From Acidobacteriota bacterium (GTDB lineage Bacteria; Acidobacteriota; Terriglobia; Terriglobales; Acidobacteriaceae), in NCBI GenBank assembly GCA_013290025.1, contig JABCYV010000008.1:1-46022 (forward strand): a stretch of 46,022 nucleotides of DNA, written 5' to 3'. The translations under genes and the position numbers were made by a program. The notes under the pieces were generated by a model that was given only the letters and a program-made list of their open reading frames with translations, did not search any database and was not told where the DNA came from. Shown here piece after piece: positions 34,497 through 42,768 of this stretch (positions are counted from its first letter, which is position 1; each line of letters starts with the position of its first letter).

Positions 34497-35879
34497 TTAC
34501 TTTGGGGCGCTTCGGGCGAGGGCCCGTTCCAGAGTCTGATCCAGTGCCGCTTTCGCCTTCTCGTACTCCGGTTGCGAGATGCGACCCTGTTTGTGCTCCA
34601 CCTCGAGCTGAAAGAGTTCTTCCTTCAGAGCTTCGAGGAGTAGTTCGGAACGCCCAGTCGACGGGGCTTTTGCTATCGCTCGCGCAATTGGTGCCGCTAG
34701 ATCGGAGGCGATGTCCGCGCTGGAATGTTTGGAACGTCCGGCAATGTAGACTGCTCCGGCCGCCAGCACGATTGCGAACCCACCCAGAATGTACCAGCGA
34801 TACTTTTGCAGTGGATCGGGAGCATCGATGGGAGGGCCCAGTCCGCCTCCTGGACGGGTATCGCGGTTGCGAGCCTGTGGCGGTGCAACAGTGCCGGAAC
34901 CGTCGCCTTCATTTGGGGAGTTCTCTGCCTGAAGCATGCCATTCCCCGACACTGCGAATGCCAGGTCTTCGCCCGGCTTGACTTTGGCCGCAACCTCCGC
35001 AACAGCGCCAGGCGGAGTCGGCGGCTGCTTCTCTTCGTAAACTCCCGCCTGAGCCGAAGAAAACTGAATCGACTGGGGCAGGATCACAACGAAGTGTTCG
35101 AGCGGATAGAGCGGCTTGGGATCGAGGTTGGCTTTACCTTCGTAGGGAAGATGATATGTGACTTGGAATTGGGTCGTGCCCGGACGCAAGGGGAAGACAA
35201 AGGCGTAGCGTCCCTTTTCTGCTTCCGGAACGGGCGCGGTATTAACTGCTTGTCCCCCCGATGTCTGGGCTTGCGCAGAATCGATCTGTGCGCCGCTTGG
35301 TAGATAAAATTCGAAGTTGTGCTCATTCATCTGCGTTTGCGGCGGTTTGGACGTATTGTCGACGGCAAACAGCCGCATTATGGCCAGCTCTCCCTTGCCG
35401 GCCTGCAGGTACATCAAGTCCGCAGTTACGTTAATGCCATCAACTTTCTTGGACACATCATAGACCTGCAAGTCGACCGAAGTGCTTCCCGGAGGCGCCA
35501 TGCGGTGGTAGGTGACGCCCTGATGAATAGCGCGAATCAAGTGGGGGCTGGCGGCGTCATCCAGTTTGAAGCTGAAATTCCCCTGGACATCGGTCTTGGT
35601 ACGGGCGGCTTCCTCCATGCCTTGGGCCAGCTTGATTAGAACAACTTCGTCGCCGCCGGCAGGCTTGTTGGTCGTGCCATTCTTCACGGTGCCGGTGAGG
35701 GTTTGGGCAGAGGCAAAGGAAGCGAGAAGGAGGAGAAGGAACGGGATAAAGGTGCTTGACCTGTGTTCCGGGCCGAGTCTGCCGAGCTTCCGCTCGGCCT
35801 GGACGGGCGAGGCCTGCCCTGAGCGACGTCGAAGGGGCGCCCGTCCCCACATGACCTGTGTCAGCGTTGGCAGGTTCAA
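34497..35879 (-). CDS. Exported protein with CcmI-like C-terminal tail
   Basis: Up to 460 residues. A repeat-derived N-terminus (~1-40) precedes a signal peptide (TFIPFLLLLLASFASA), then a carboxypeptidase-regulatory-like domain (TLTGTVKNGTTNKPAGG ... QGNFSFKL), beta-rich parts, a Pro-rich linker, a membrane helix (YILGGFAIVLAAGAVYIAG) and a helical hairpin LLLEALKEELFQLEVEHKQGRISQPEYEKAKAALD. That hairpin resembles the CcmI N-terminus and the preceding small gene. The start may be the TTG at 35879, which overlaps the previous stop (TTGA), or ATG 35852. Likely part of the cytochrome c maturation operon. Confidence 0.72.
   Translation of the reverse strand: MNLPTLTQVMWGRAPLRRRSGQASPVQAERKLGRLGPEHRSSTFIPFLLLLLASFASAQTLTGTVKNGTTNKPAGGDEVVLIKLAQGMEEAARTKTDVQGNFSFKLDDAASPHLIRAIHQGVTYHRMAPPGSTSVDLQVYDVSKKVDGINVTADLMYLQAGKGELAIMRLFAVDNTSKPPQTQMNEHNFEFYLPSGAQIDSAQAQTSGGQAVNTAPVPEAEKGRYAFVFPLRPGTTQFQVTYHLPYEGKANLDPKPLYPLEHFVVILPQSIQFSSAQAGVYEEKQPPTPPGAVAEVAAKVKPGEDLAFAVSGNGMLQAENSPNEGDGSGTVAPPQARNRDTRPGGGLGPPIDAPDPLQKYRWYILGGFAIVLAAGAVYIAGRSKHSSADIASDLAAPIARAIAKAPSTGRSELLLEALKEELFQLEVEHKQGRISQPEYEKAKAALDQTLERALARSAPK
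35781..35856. repeat. In-frame REP-like element in the CcmI-tailed gene
   Basis: GCCGAGC/GCTCGGC (35781-35798) followed by GGACGGGCG ... CGCCCGTCC (35801-35846) and CCACATG. The same order of stems is found in imuB at 43452-43498. Here the loop of the second stem has ~28 extra bases. It is translated before the hydrophobic signal. Confidence 0.75.
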
Positions 35880-36184
35880 ACTCGTGCTCCCTTTCCACTT
35901 CCTCGCAGTGGGGAAATTGTGGCCTCTTCGAGATGCGCAATCTCGGCTAGGATGGCTGCGGCCTCCTCTTCGAGAGAGGACTTCATCGCCTGGTAGTCAG
36001 AATCCGGGAACTTGCCAGCCTTGTATTCGAAATTCAAGTCGCGAAGATTCTCATAGACCACTTCCTTGCGCTCGCGTAAATAGACCAGGCGGGTCTTCTC
36101 CGGGCCGACATGCAATTTGCCAGGCAAATAGAAAATGTAAAACAACACGCTGATTGTTACCAGGGCGCAGACGAGAACGATCAC
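35876..36184 (-). CDS. Small CcmI-like membrane protein
   Basis: 102 residues: one helix (IVLVCALVTISVLFYIFYLP), then ERKEVVYENLRDLNFEYKAGKFPDSDYQAMKSSLEEEAA, which matches the helical hairpin of CcmI/CycH N-terminal parts. CcmI presents apocytochrome to the haem lyase. It has no TPR region, so it would be a minimal form. The GTG start (36184) overlaps the ccmH stop (GTGA). Confidence 0.72.
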   Translation of the reverse strand: MIVLVCALVTISVLFYIFYLPGKLHVGPEKTRLVYLRERKEVVYENLRDLNFEYKAGKFPDSDYQAMKSSLEEEAAAILAEIAHLEEATISPLRGSGKGARV

Positions 36185-36678
36185 AGTTCCGTGTCCTTTC
36201 TGGCTTGTTCGCGGAACTGGTCAAGCGCCGGACCCCCGTCGACCCCGCCTCCTCCGACGACGCGGCCAGCACCCCGGCCATCGCTGCCGCGCCAGGCGCG
36301 GACAACCAGGACGACGGTCGTCAACCCTAGCGCCAGCGCCAGATATGGCATGACCCAGGCAACGCGGTTGAAACCGCTCGTGGTAGGTGCGATCAGCACG
36401 GTGGGCCCGTATTTCTGGACGAAGGATTGCAGCACCAGATCGTCACTGTCGGGACGGCTCATTGCCGCAACCAGTTCTCCACGCATACCGTCCGACAACG
36501 GACAACCGACATGGTTGCACTCCAGCAGCACCTGATTGCAGCCACACACGCACATCAATTTATGGCCCAACTGGTTGAAGCGTGCGTCTTCGTCCCCAGC
36601 TCCCATGAGAGTCACGATCGCGAGCGACAGCAGCACGATTTGGATGACGCGCTTCGACGGCAGTTTGTGAGAAATCAT
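36181..36678 (-). CDS. ccmH: CcmH-like cytochrome c maturation protein with unusual Cys motif
   Basis: About 165 residues from ATG 36678. Signal/anchor helix, short helical domain, second helix (WVMPYLALALGLTTVVLVV), Gly-rich tail. CcmH reduces or relays apocytochrome thiols via an LRCxxCQ motif; here the site is LMCVCGCNQVLLECNHVGCP, with five cysteines in a CxCxC...C...C pattern. Downstream of ccmF by 23 bases. Confidence 0.82.
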   Translation of the reverse strand: MISHKLPSKRVIQIVLLSLAIVTLMGAGDEDARFNQLGHKLMCVCGCNQVLLECNHVGCPLSDGMRGELVAAMSRPDSDDLVLQSFVQKYGPTVLIAPTTSGFNRVAWVMPYLALALGLTTVVLVVRAWRGSDGRGAGRVVGGGGVDGGPALDQFREQARKDTEL

Positions 36679-36701
36679 GGGCACTGTGAACAACCTCAAG
36701 C

Positions 36702-38738
36702 CTAGGTTCGCGCCGCCACTGGCTCGGGCTCGATTCGCGCCGGAGCAGTCACCCGCGCCGGCACTGCATTCGGCACCAGCGCAGTGATGGTTCCAAAGAT
36801 CATCACCAGCGCTCCGATCCAGATCCACATCACTAGCGGATTGAGGTGCGCTTTGATAATCGGACGGCCCGTCTCGGGATTAACGCCTTCATAGACCAGA
36901 TAAAGGTCTCGAACCAGGAACAAATCTTCCTTGAAGGTGGGATGAATCTGTGGGATGGTCTGCGTCTGTTGGCTGGCCTTGTAGAAGCGCCGCTCGGGGA
37001 ACATGGTCGTGATCTGCCTGCTACCTCGGAAAACATTAATGATGGCCCACTGGTTGCTGTAGTTCGGATTGTCCTCTTCGGTATAAGACTGGCAAACCAG
37101 CGTGTAGGGGCCAATGGTCATGTGGTCGCCGTAGCCCATCTCCTTCTCTGCCTCGCGGTTGAAGGGAGTTCCGAGAATTCCTGTGACCACCACGGCTACG
37201 CCGAAGTGGACAATGTAGCCGCCGTAGCGGCGAGTGTTTCGGCGCCACAGGTGGGCCATGGAAGCGAGCAAGCCCTGCCCTGTATGCCTGGATATGACGC
37301 GGCCGCCGCGCACGAACTCGGAGATTACGGTTAGCGTCACCAAGGTGGCTAACATAGCGGCCATCAGCGCATAGAAGTAGGAGATGTCCTTCCACGGGCG
37401 AACGCCGCAGACGATCATCAGAATCCCAACCAAAGCCGCGCCAAACGCGGGCCACAGGAAGTTACGTTTCAAACTCTCCAGCGACGTGTTGCGCCAGGCG
37501 AGCAGCGGACCGACGGCGGTGAGCAGCAAAAGCAACAGGATGACCGGGATGGTTACATGATTGTAGAAGGGCGGCCCGACCGTGATCTTATGGCCCTGCA
37601 CCCACTCAGAGAGGATGGGAAACAGCGTGCCCCAGAGCACCGTGAAGCAGAACAAAACAAACAGCAGGTTGTTAAACAGAAAGCTTGACTCGCGCGAGAC
37701 TAGTGATTCCAGCCGGTGCTCACTTTGCAAATGAGACCGGTTCTTCACGTAAAAGAGGATGCAGGTAGCAAGGATTATCGCCAGGAAGCCGACGAACCAG
37801 TCCCCAATCGAAGATTGGGCGAAGGCGTGTACCGAGCTGACCACGCCGCTGCGAGTGAGAAATGTGCCAAAGATGGAAAGCATGAAGGTGACGAAAATAA
37901 GCCACACGTTCCACACCTTCAGCATGCCGCGTTTCTCCTGCATCATTACCGAGTGCAGGAACGCGGTGCCCGTCAGCCAGGGCATGAACGAGGCGTTCTC
38001 TACCGGGTCCCAGCCCCAATAGCCTCCCCAACCCAGCACCGAGTACGCCCAGTGCGCCCCGAGAAAAACGCCGCAGGTCAGGAATCCCCAGGTCACCATC
38101 GTCCATCGGCGGGTGATGTGGATCCATTTTTCGCCCGGATAACGCATAGCCAGAGCCCCGAGCGCGAAGGCGAAGGGCACAGTAAAGCCTACGTAGCCCA
38201 AATAAAGCATAGGCGGATGGATCACCATCTCGGGATACTGCAGCAGTGGGTTGAGACCGTTGCCGTCGGCCGGCAGCGTGCCCTGCATGACGGCAAACGG
38301 GTGAGCTGCGAAATTCAGCAGGAGTAAGAAGAAAACCTGGACGGCGGCGATGATGACGGAGGCGTGGGCAAAGAGTCGGCTGTCGGTCTTGTGGCGGAGC
38401 CTAAGCACCAGTCCATACGCGGACAGAAGTAACGACCAGAATAGTAGCGAACCTTCCTGTCCGGACCACAGGACGGCGAACTTGTAGGGAATGGGTAGAT
38501 CACGATTGCTGTGATGGAAAATATAGGCGATGGAGAAGTCGTCCTGGAAGGCGGAAATGACCAATACCAGGGCAGCCAGGAAGACCACAGCAAAAACGGC
38601 AATCCCCGCCCGCCGCGCAGTTTCTCCCAGGCGATCCGATCCCGGGCCTGGACGTGCCAAGGCAAATAGTCCAGCCAGGAACGAGTAAGCGCTCAAGGCC
38701 AACGCAAGCAGGAGCGCAAAACTGCCGATTTGCGACAT
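36702..38738 (-). CDS. ccmF: CcmF/NrfE haem lyase subunit
   Basis: 678 residues with about 14-15 helices. The WWD-type motif WGGYWGWDPVENASFMPWL is intact, as are LMYLGYVGFTVPFAF-like and GTFLTRSGVVSSVHAF blocks. It attaches haem to apocytochrome c with CcmH and CcmI. CcmE, CcmC and CcmAB are not in the window. First gene of the minus-strand run. Confidence 0.95.
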   Translation of the reverse strand: MSQIGSFALLLALALSAYSFLAGLFALARPGPGSDRLGETARRAGIAVFAVVFLAALVLVISAFQDDFSIAYIFHHSNRDLPIPYKFAVLWSGQEGSLLFWSLLLSAYGLVLRLRHKTDSRLFAHASVIIAAVQVFFLLLLNFAAHPFAVMQGTLPADGNGLNPLLQYPEMVIHPPMLYLGYVGFTVPFAFALGALAMRYPGEKWIHITRRWTMVTWGFLTCGVFLGAHWAYSVLGWGGYWGWDPVENASFMPWLTGTAFLHSVMMQEKRGMLKVWNVWLIFVTFMLSIFGTFLTRSGVVSSVHAFAQSSIGDWFVGFLAIILATCILFYVKNRSHLQSEHRLESLVSRESSFLFNNLLFVLFCFTVLWGTLFPILSEWVQGHKITVGPPFYNHVTIPVILLLLLLTAVGPLLAWRNTSLESLKRNFLWPAFGAALVGILMIVCGVRPWKDISYFYALMAAMLATLVTLTVISEFVRGGRVISRHTGQGLLASMAHLWRRNTRRYGGYIVHFGVAVVVTGILGTPFNREAEKEMGYGDHMTIGPYTLVCQSYTEEDNPNYSNQWAIINVFRGSRQITTMFPERRFYKASQQTQTIPQIHPTFKEDLFLVRDLYLVYEGVNPETGRPIIKAHLNPLVMWIWIGALVMIFGTITALVPNAVPARVTAPARIEPEPVAART

Positions 38739-38951
38739 GGGGGACCCTGAGGTATTTTTTCAGAAACACTAGCAGGAGGCAACACCAAAGCTCGGAGCAA
38801 AGTTATTGATATTCGGAGCTTTGCCGCGAGGTCGAGAGCTACTGGGAGTTACCCCGAGACCGCTTCGTCGCAATGGGCAAACTGGGAAGAGACTGAATGG
38901 ACATAGACTCCCCAGTGTGGCGGAAAATCGGCTTTCCCCAGGGACTCGAAT

Positions 38952-39194
38952 CTAGGCGCTCTGCTGCTGGTTGTAGCGGGCCAGGATTTCGCGCTCGGCT
39001 ACGAACCAATCATCATTCTCGTGGCCCGGTGTATACCCCCGCTGCGCGTACAATTCATAGGCGCGACGGCGGATTTCGGCTTCCAGGTCTGTCTGAGAGC
39101 CATTCTGCTTCATTTCGGGATTGGTAACCGCGGGCGCGGTCACTGCATTCGTGGTGCGAGTGTTGCCATTGCGGGGGGACTTTGCTCTAGCCAT
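38952..39194 (-). CDS. DUF2934 protein
   Basis: About 80 residues. The C-terminal EIRRRAYELYAQRGYTPGHENDDWFVAEREIL is the DUF2934 domain; the N-terminal half is low-complexity and basic. The function is unknown. ATG at 39194 has AAGGAG nine bases upstream. A hairpin CACCGG/CCGGTG (39262-39277) lies in its leader. Confidence 0.85.
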   Translation of the reverse strand: MARAKSPRNGNTRTTNAVTAPAVTNPEMKQNGSQTDLEAEIRRRAYELYAQRGYTPGHENDDWFVAEREILARYNQQQSA

Positions 39195-39365
39195 AATCGG
39201 ATACTCCTTACAGATACCAAGGTTCAGCAATGAACCAAATGGATGAATTAGCCACATGCACCGGACTGCCGGTGTCCGAAAGTTTTGTGGCGGATGATGA
39301 TCTAATAATAAACCGAACAGGCTGTGGATTTGTTAAAGAACGAACAAAAAAATACATCGTACCGG

Positions 39366-42300
39366 TTAATAGAAATCGTGGGAGGTAGTCTCAGCGCGGG
39401 TGATGGAAAGCGGTAACACCCGTTGGGCTTTCACCGAAATAACGTTATCCTGGTTCTGCAGAATCCCTTCCACCATCAGGAATTGCTCGGAAGATACCAG
39501 CATCCGATTTTTCTGAAATAAATCTGGGGTGATAATGGCGTTGGCTACGCCGGTTTCGTCCTCCAGGCTAAGAAAAACAAACCCTTTGGCGGTTCCAGGA
39601 CGCTGGCGGGCGATGACACACCCCCCTACCCGCACGGACTTCCCGTTCGGAATGTGGCTGAGCTCAATGGCTTTACGGATTCCCATGGCCAGCATTCGAG
39701 GACGGTGGTAGGCCATGGGATGGGGTCCGACAGTCAAGCCAGTGCCTCGGAAATCGCCGACCAGCCGCTCTTCGGCATTCATAGGACGCAGCGGGGATTT
39801 GGAGTCGGGTTCGGGGAGTTCATCCACCAGTGGCCCAGAGTGGCGAACGGCGCGTTCGACTTGCCAGAGAGCGTCGCGACGATGGAAAGCGATATCAGAT
39901 TTCTGATTGCAGATTTCAGATTGATTTGCGTCATCGGTTGCAACCTGCAATCTAAAATCTTCATTCTGAAATTCTTTTCTGTTCTTGCGACTCGGTGGAG
40001 AATTACCGATTGAATTCAAAGCCCCGATTTCTGCCAACGTATTCAGATCGTCCTTCCGCAGTTCAGGAACACGGTGGACGAGATCATGAATGGAAACAAA
40101 CGGCGCCAAACTTCGCTGACGAACCAGCGCCTGGCCAGCCTCCTCGCGCAACCCGCGAGCATACCGCAGGCCAAGGCGTAGCGCTGGGGTCTCGCCGGCT
40201 GTTTCCACGACCGTGCAATTCCACTCAGACTTCATCACATCAATCGACAGCACCTTCAGCCCGTGCCGTTGCGCATCTTTGACGATGGTGGCGGGACGAT
40301 AGAAGCCCATCGGCTGATTATTGAGCAAGGCGGCAGTGAAAGCGGCTAGATAATGACATTTCAAATAGGCACTGGCATAGGCAAGCAGGGCGAAACTGGC
40401 AGCGTGAGACTCGGGAAATCCGTAAAGAGCGAAGGAAGTAATCGAGAGAATAATTTTCTCCTGCGCTTCCCGCGAGATGCCGTTGCGCTCCATGCCGCTG
40501 CGGAGCCTGGCCTCGATTTCCTTCATGCGGGCCTGGGAGCGTTTGAAACCCATGGCGCGACGCAGTTCCTCCGCTTCGCCCCCGCTGAATCCGGCGGCAA
40601 TCATCGCCATGCGCAACAACTGTTCCTGAAAGAGCGGCACGCCCAGTGTGCGCGTCAATACGGGCTCGAGCGAAGGATGCAAGTAGTTGACCGACTCGCG
40701 TCCCATGCGGCGCTGCAAATAAGGATTGACCATCTGACCGACGATGGGGCCAGGGCGAATGATTGCCACTTGCACCACGATGTCATAAAAGCGTTGCGGC
40801 CGCAGGCGCGGCAGGCATGACATCTGCGCCCGGCTCTCGATTTGAAACATGCCGATGGTATCGGCCTTTTGCAACGTGGAATACACCGTGGGATCGTCAG
40901 GCGGAAGGTGGGCGAGGTCCACTTCCTCACCATAATGATTGCGGATGAGTTCGAGAGAATCTTCCAGCACGGCCATCATGCCCAGGCCGAGCAGGTCGAC
41001 CTTGATGATGCCCAGGTCGTTGCAGTCTTCTTTGTCCCACTGCACTACGACGCGCCCGGGCATGGAGGCAGGTTCGAGCGGCACCACGGAATCAAGTTGC
41101 CCCTGGCAGATGACCATGCCACCAGAATGTTGGCCGAGGTGACGTGGCAGATCCTGAACCGCCTCGCAGAGCTCGAAATATTTGCGCAGCCGAGGATGAT
41201 TCAAGTCCAAACCAGCATCGCGGAAGCGATGATCGAGGGTGTCGTTGGCATCCTTGTATTCCCACGTGGAGACGGCGGCTGAGACTTTATCAAGCGTTTC
41301 CGGATCGAAGCCCAGCGCCTTGCCAATTTCGCGCGAAGCCATGCGGCTGCGATAGGTAATGACATTGGCAGTCATAGCGGCGCCGCCTTCCCCGTAGCGC
41401 TTGTACAAATATTGGATTACGCGCTCCCTCTGATCGCCGCTGGGCAGATCGAGATCAATGTCGGGCCACTCGCCGCGCTCCTCCGAGAGGAAGCGCTCAA
41501 AGAGTAGTTCCATACCCACTGGATCGACGGCGGTGATGCCGAGCGAATAACAAACGGCGCTGTTGGCCGCGGAGCCGCGCCCCTGCACCAGAATGTTTTG
41601 CTCACAGCAGTAGCGGACCAGGTCCCAGACGATGAGAAAGTAGCCGGCAAGATTCAGCTTTTGGATCAGCGTCAGCTCACGCTCGATCTGATGGCGAGCG
41701 CGATTCTTGAGTTCGGATGCGGCCCGGCCATAGTGCTGCAGGAAACCTTCCCAACTGCGTTCCCGGAGGAACGACATCATTGTCTCGCCTTCGGGGACGG
41801 GATATTTGGGAAATTCATATCCCAAATCGCTGAGTGTGAATTCGAAGCGAGACGACAATTCCACCGTGTTAGCGATGGTTTCGGGCAGATCGGCGAACAG
41901 TTGCTGCATCTTCTGCCGCGATTTCAGGTGACGCTCGGAATTGCGGGCCAGCAGGCGTCCAGCGGTGGCCAGCGTGCGATGGTTGCGGATGGCAGTGAAA
42001 ACGTCACAAAGCTCGCGCTCATGGGCGGTGGCATAGCAAACGCCGTTGGTGGCCAATAGCGGAAGCCGGAGGGAACGCGCAATTTCGATGGCAGCGCGGT
42101 TGCGAGCTTCCTGTTCGCGATGAAAATGGCGCTGCAGTTCTACATATACATTGTCCCGGCCAAAAATTTCCGTCAGGTGCTCAATCGAGCGCTGAGCTTC
42201 TTCCTTTCCCCCTTGGGCAAGTGCGGTTGCGAGCGGACCATCGTCACCTCCGGTCAGGCAGATAAGTCCGACCGAGTGTTCTTGCAATTCCTTTTCGTGG

Positions 42301-42713
42301 ACAGTGCCTTCGCCTTTCTTTGCCCGGAGTTTCATCTTGGTGATCAGGCGGCAAAGATTCTGGTAGCCGGTGCGGGAAGAGACAAGGAGGGGAAGACGGA
42401 AAGAGATTTTTGAATGTTCGGATTTATGAATTGTCGAATTGAAAACATCTCGATCCTTTGACGGATTCTTCAATTCGTCAATCCGGAAATTCGTCAGTCC
42501 GAAAATTTCACACATTACTTCCGCTCCGATGTGCGCCTTGATCCCGGCCTTCTCCGCTGCCATGTGAAAACGCGGAGCGCCATACACGCCGTCCCGGTCG
42601 AGCAGGGCCATGGCCGGCATGTGCAGGTTGGCGCAGTTTGCGATCAGATCTTCAGGCAGGGAAGCGCCTTCGAGAAAACTGAAGGCAGAGCGGGAATGAA
42701 ATTCGATGTACAT
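39366..42713 (-). CDS. dnaE2: Error-prone DNA polymerase DnaE2
   Basis: 1115 residues. Alpha-type polymerase of the mutasome, which extends past lesions with ImuB. Order: PHP domain (YIEFHSRSAFSFLEGASLPEDLI), polymerase core with PDIDLDLP (~416-423) and IIKVDLLGLGMM acids, then OB fold near the C-terminus. Two in-frame stretches look inserted: ~70-102 (NFRIDELKNPSKDRDVF) and ~908-942 (NEDFRLQVATDDANQSE), both made of AT-rich repeat-like DNA. The gene follows imuB by 55 bases. Confidence 0.95.
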   Translation of the reverse strand: MYIEFHSRSAFSFLEGASLPEDLIANCANLHMPAMALLDRDGVYGAPRFHMAAEKAGIKAHIGAEVMCEIFGLTNFRIDELKNPSKDRDVFNSTIHKSEHSKISFRLPLLVSSRTGYQNLCRLITKMKLRAKKGEGTVHEKELQEHSVGLICLTGGDDGPLATALAQGGKEEAQRSIEHLTEIFGRDNVYVELQRHFHREQEARNRAAIEIARSLRLPLLATNGVCYATAHERELCDVFTAIRNHRTLATAGRLLARNSERHLKSRQKMQQLFADLPETIANTVELSSRFEFTLSDLGYEFPKYPVPEGETMMSFLRERSWEGFLQHYGRAASELKNRARHQIERELTLIQKLNLAGYFLIVWDLVRYCCEQNILVQGRGSAANSAVCYSLGITAVDPVGMELLFERFLSEERGEWPDIDLDLPSGDQRERVIQYLYKRYGEGGAAMTANVITYRSRMASREIGKALGFDPETLDKVSAAVSTWEYKDANDTLDHRFRDAGLDLNHPRLRKYFELCEAVQDLPRHLGQHSGGMVICQGQLDSVVPLEPASMPGRVVVQWDKEDCNDLGIIKVDLLGLGMMAVLEDSLELIRNHYGEEVDLAHLPPDDPTVYSTLQKADTIGMFQIESRAQMSCLPRLRPQRFYDIVVQVAIIRPGPIVGQMVNPYLQRRMGRESVNYLHPSLEPVLTRTLGVPLFQEQLLRMAMIAAGFSGGEAEELRRAMGFKRSQARMKEIEARLRSGMERNGISREAQEKIILSITSFALYGFPESHAASFALLAYASAYLKCHYLAAFTAALLNNQPMGFYRPATIVKDAQRHGLKVLSIDVMKSEWNCTVVETAGETPALRLGLRYARGLREEAGQALVRQRSLAPFVSIHDLVHRVPELRKDDLNTLAEIGALNSIGNSPPSRKNRKEFQNEDFRLQVATDDANQSEICNQKSDIAFHRRDALWQVERAVRHSGPLVDELPEPDSKSPLRPMNAEERLVGDFRGTGLTVGPHPMAYHRPRMLAMGIRKAIELSHIPNGKSVRVGGCVIARQRPGTAKGFVFLSLEDETGVANAIITPDLFQKNRMLVSSEQFLMVEGILQNQDNVISVKAQRVLPLSITRAETTSHDFY
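39888..39990. repeat. In-frame AT-rich repeat inside dnaE2 (C-terminal)
   Basis: 'atcagatttctgattgcag', 'atttcagattgatttgcg' and 'caatctaaaatcttcattc' are degenerate copies of an AATCTGAAATCTGCAATC-type repeat usually found between genes. AT content is far above the flanks. Confidence 0.6.
42409..42505. repeat. In-frame AT-rich repeat inside dnaE2 (PHP domain)
   Basis: Contains GAATTGAAG, GACGAATT and TTCAATTCG-like units, e.g. 'caattcgtcaatccgga' and 'attcgtcagtccgaaa'. Other DnaE2 proteins go almost directly from the GAEV strand to RLPLLV; here ~33 extra residues intervene. Confidence 0.6.
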
Positions 42714-42726
42714 TGCAAATCTTTTT

Positions 42727-42760
42727 CATCACAGAGTCACGGAGTCACAGAGAAAATCTT
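42727..42760. repeat. CACAGAGTCACGGAG repeat between imuB and dnaE2
   Basis: 'catcacagagtcacggag' then 'tcacagagaaaatc', in the short gap before dnaE2. It has the same 'cacagag' character as the tract in ligD. Confidence 0.5.
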
Positions 42761-42768
42761 TGGAGTTG

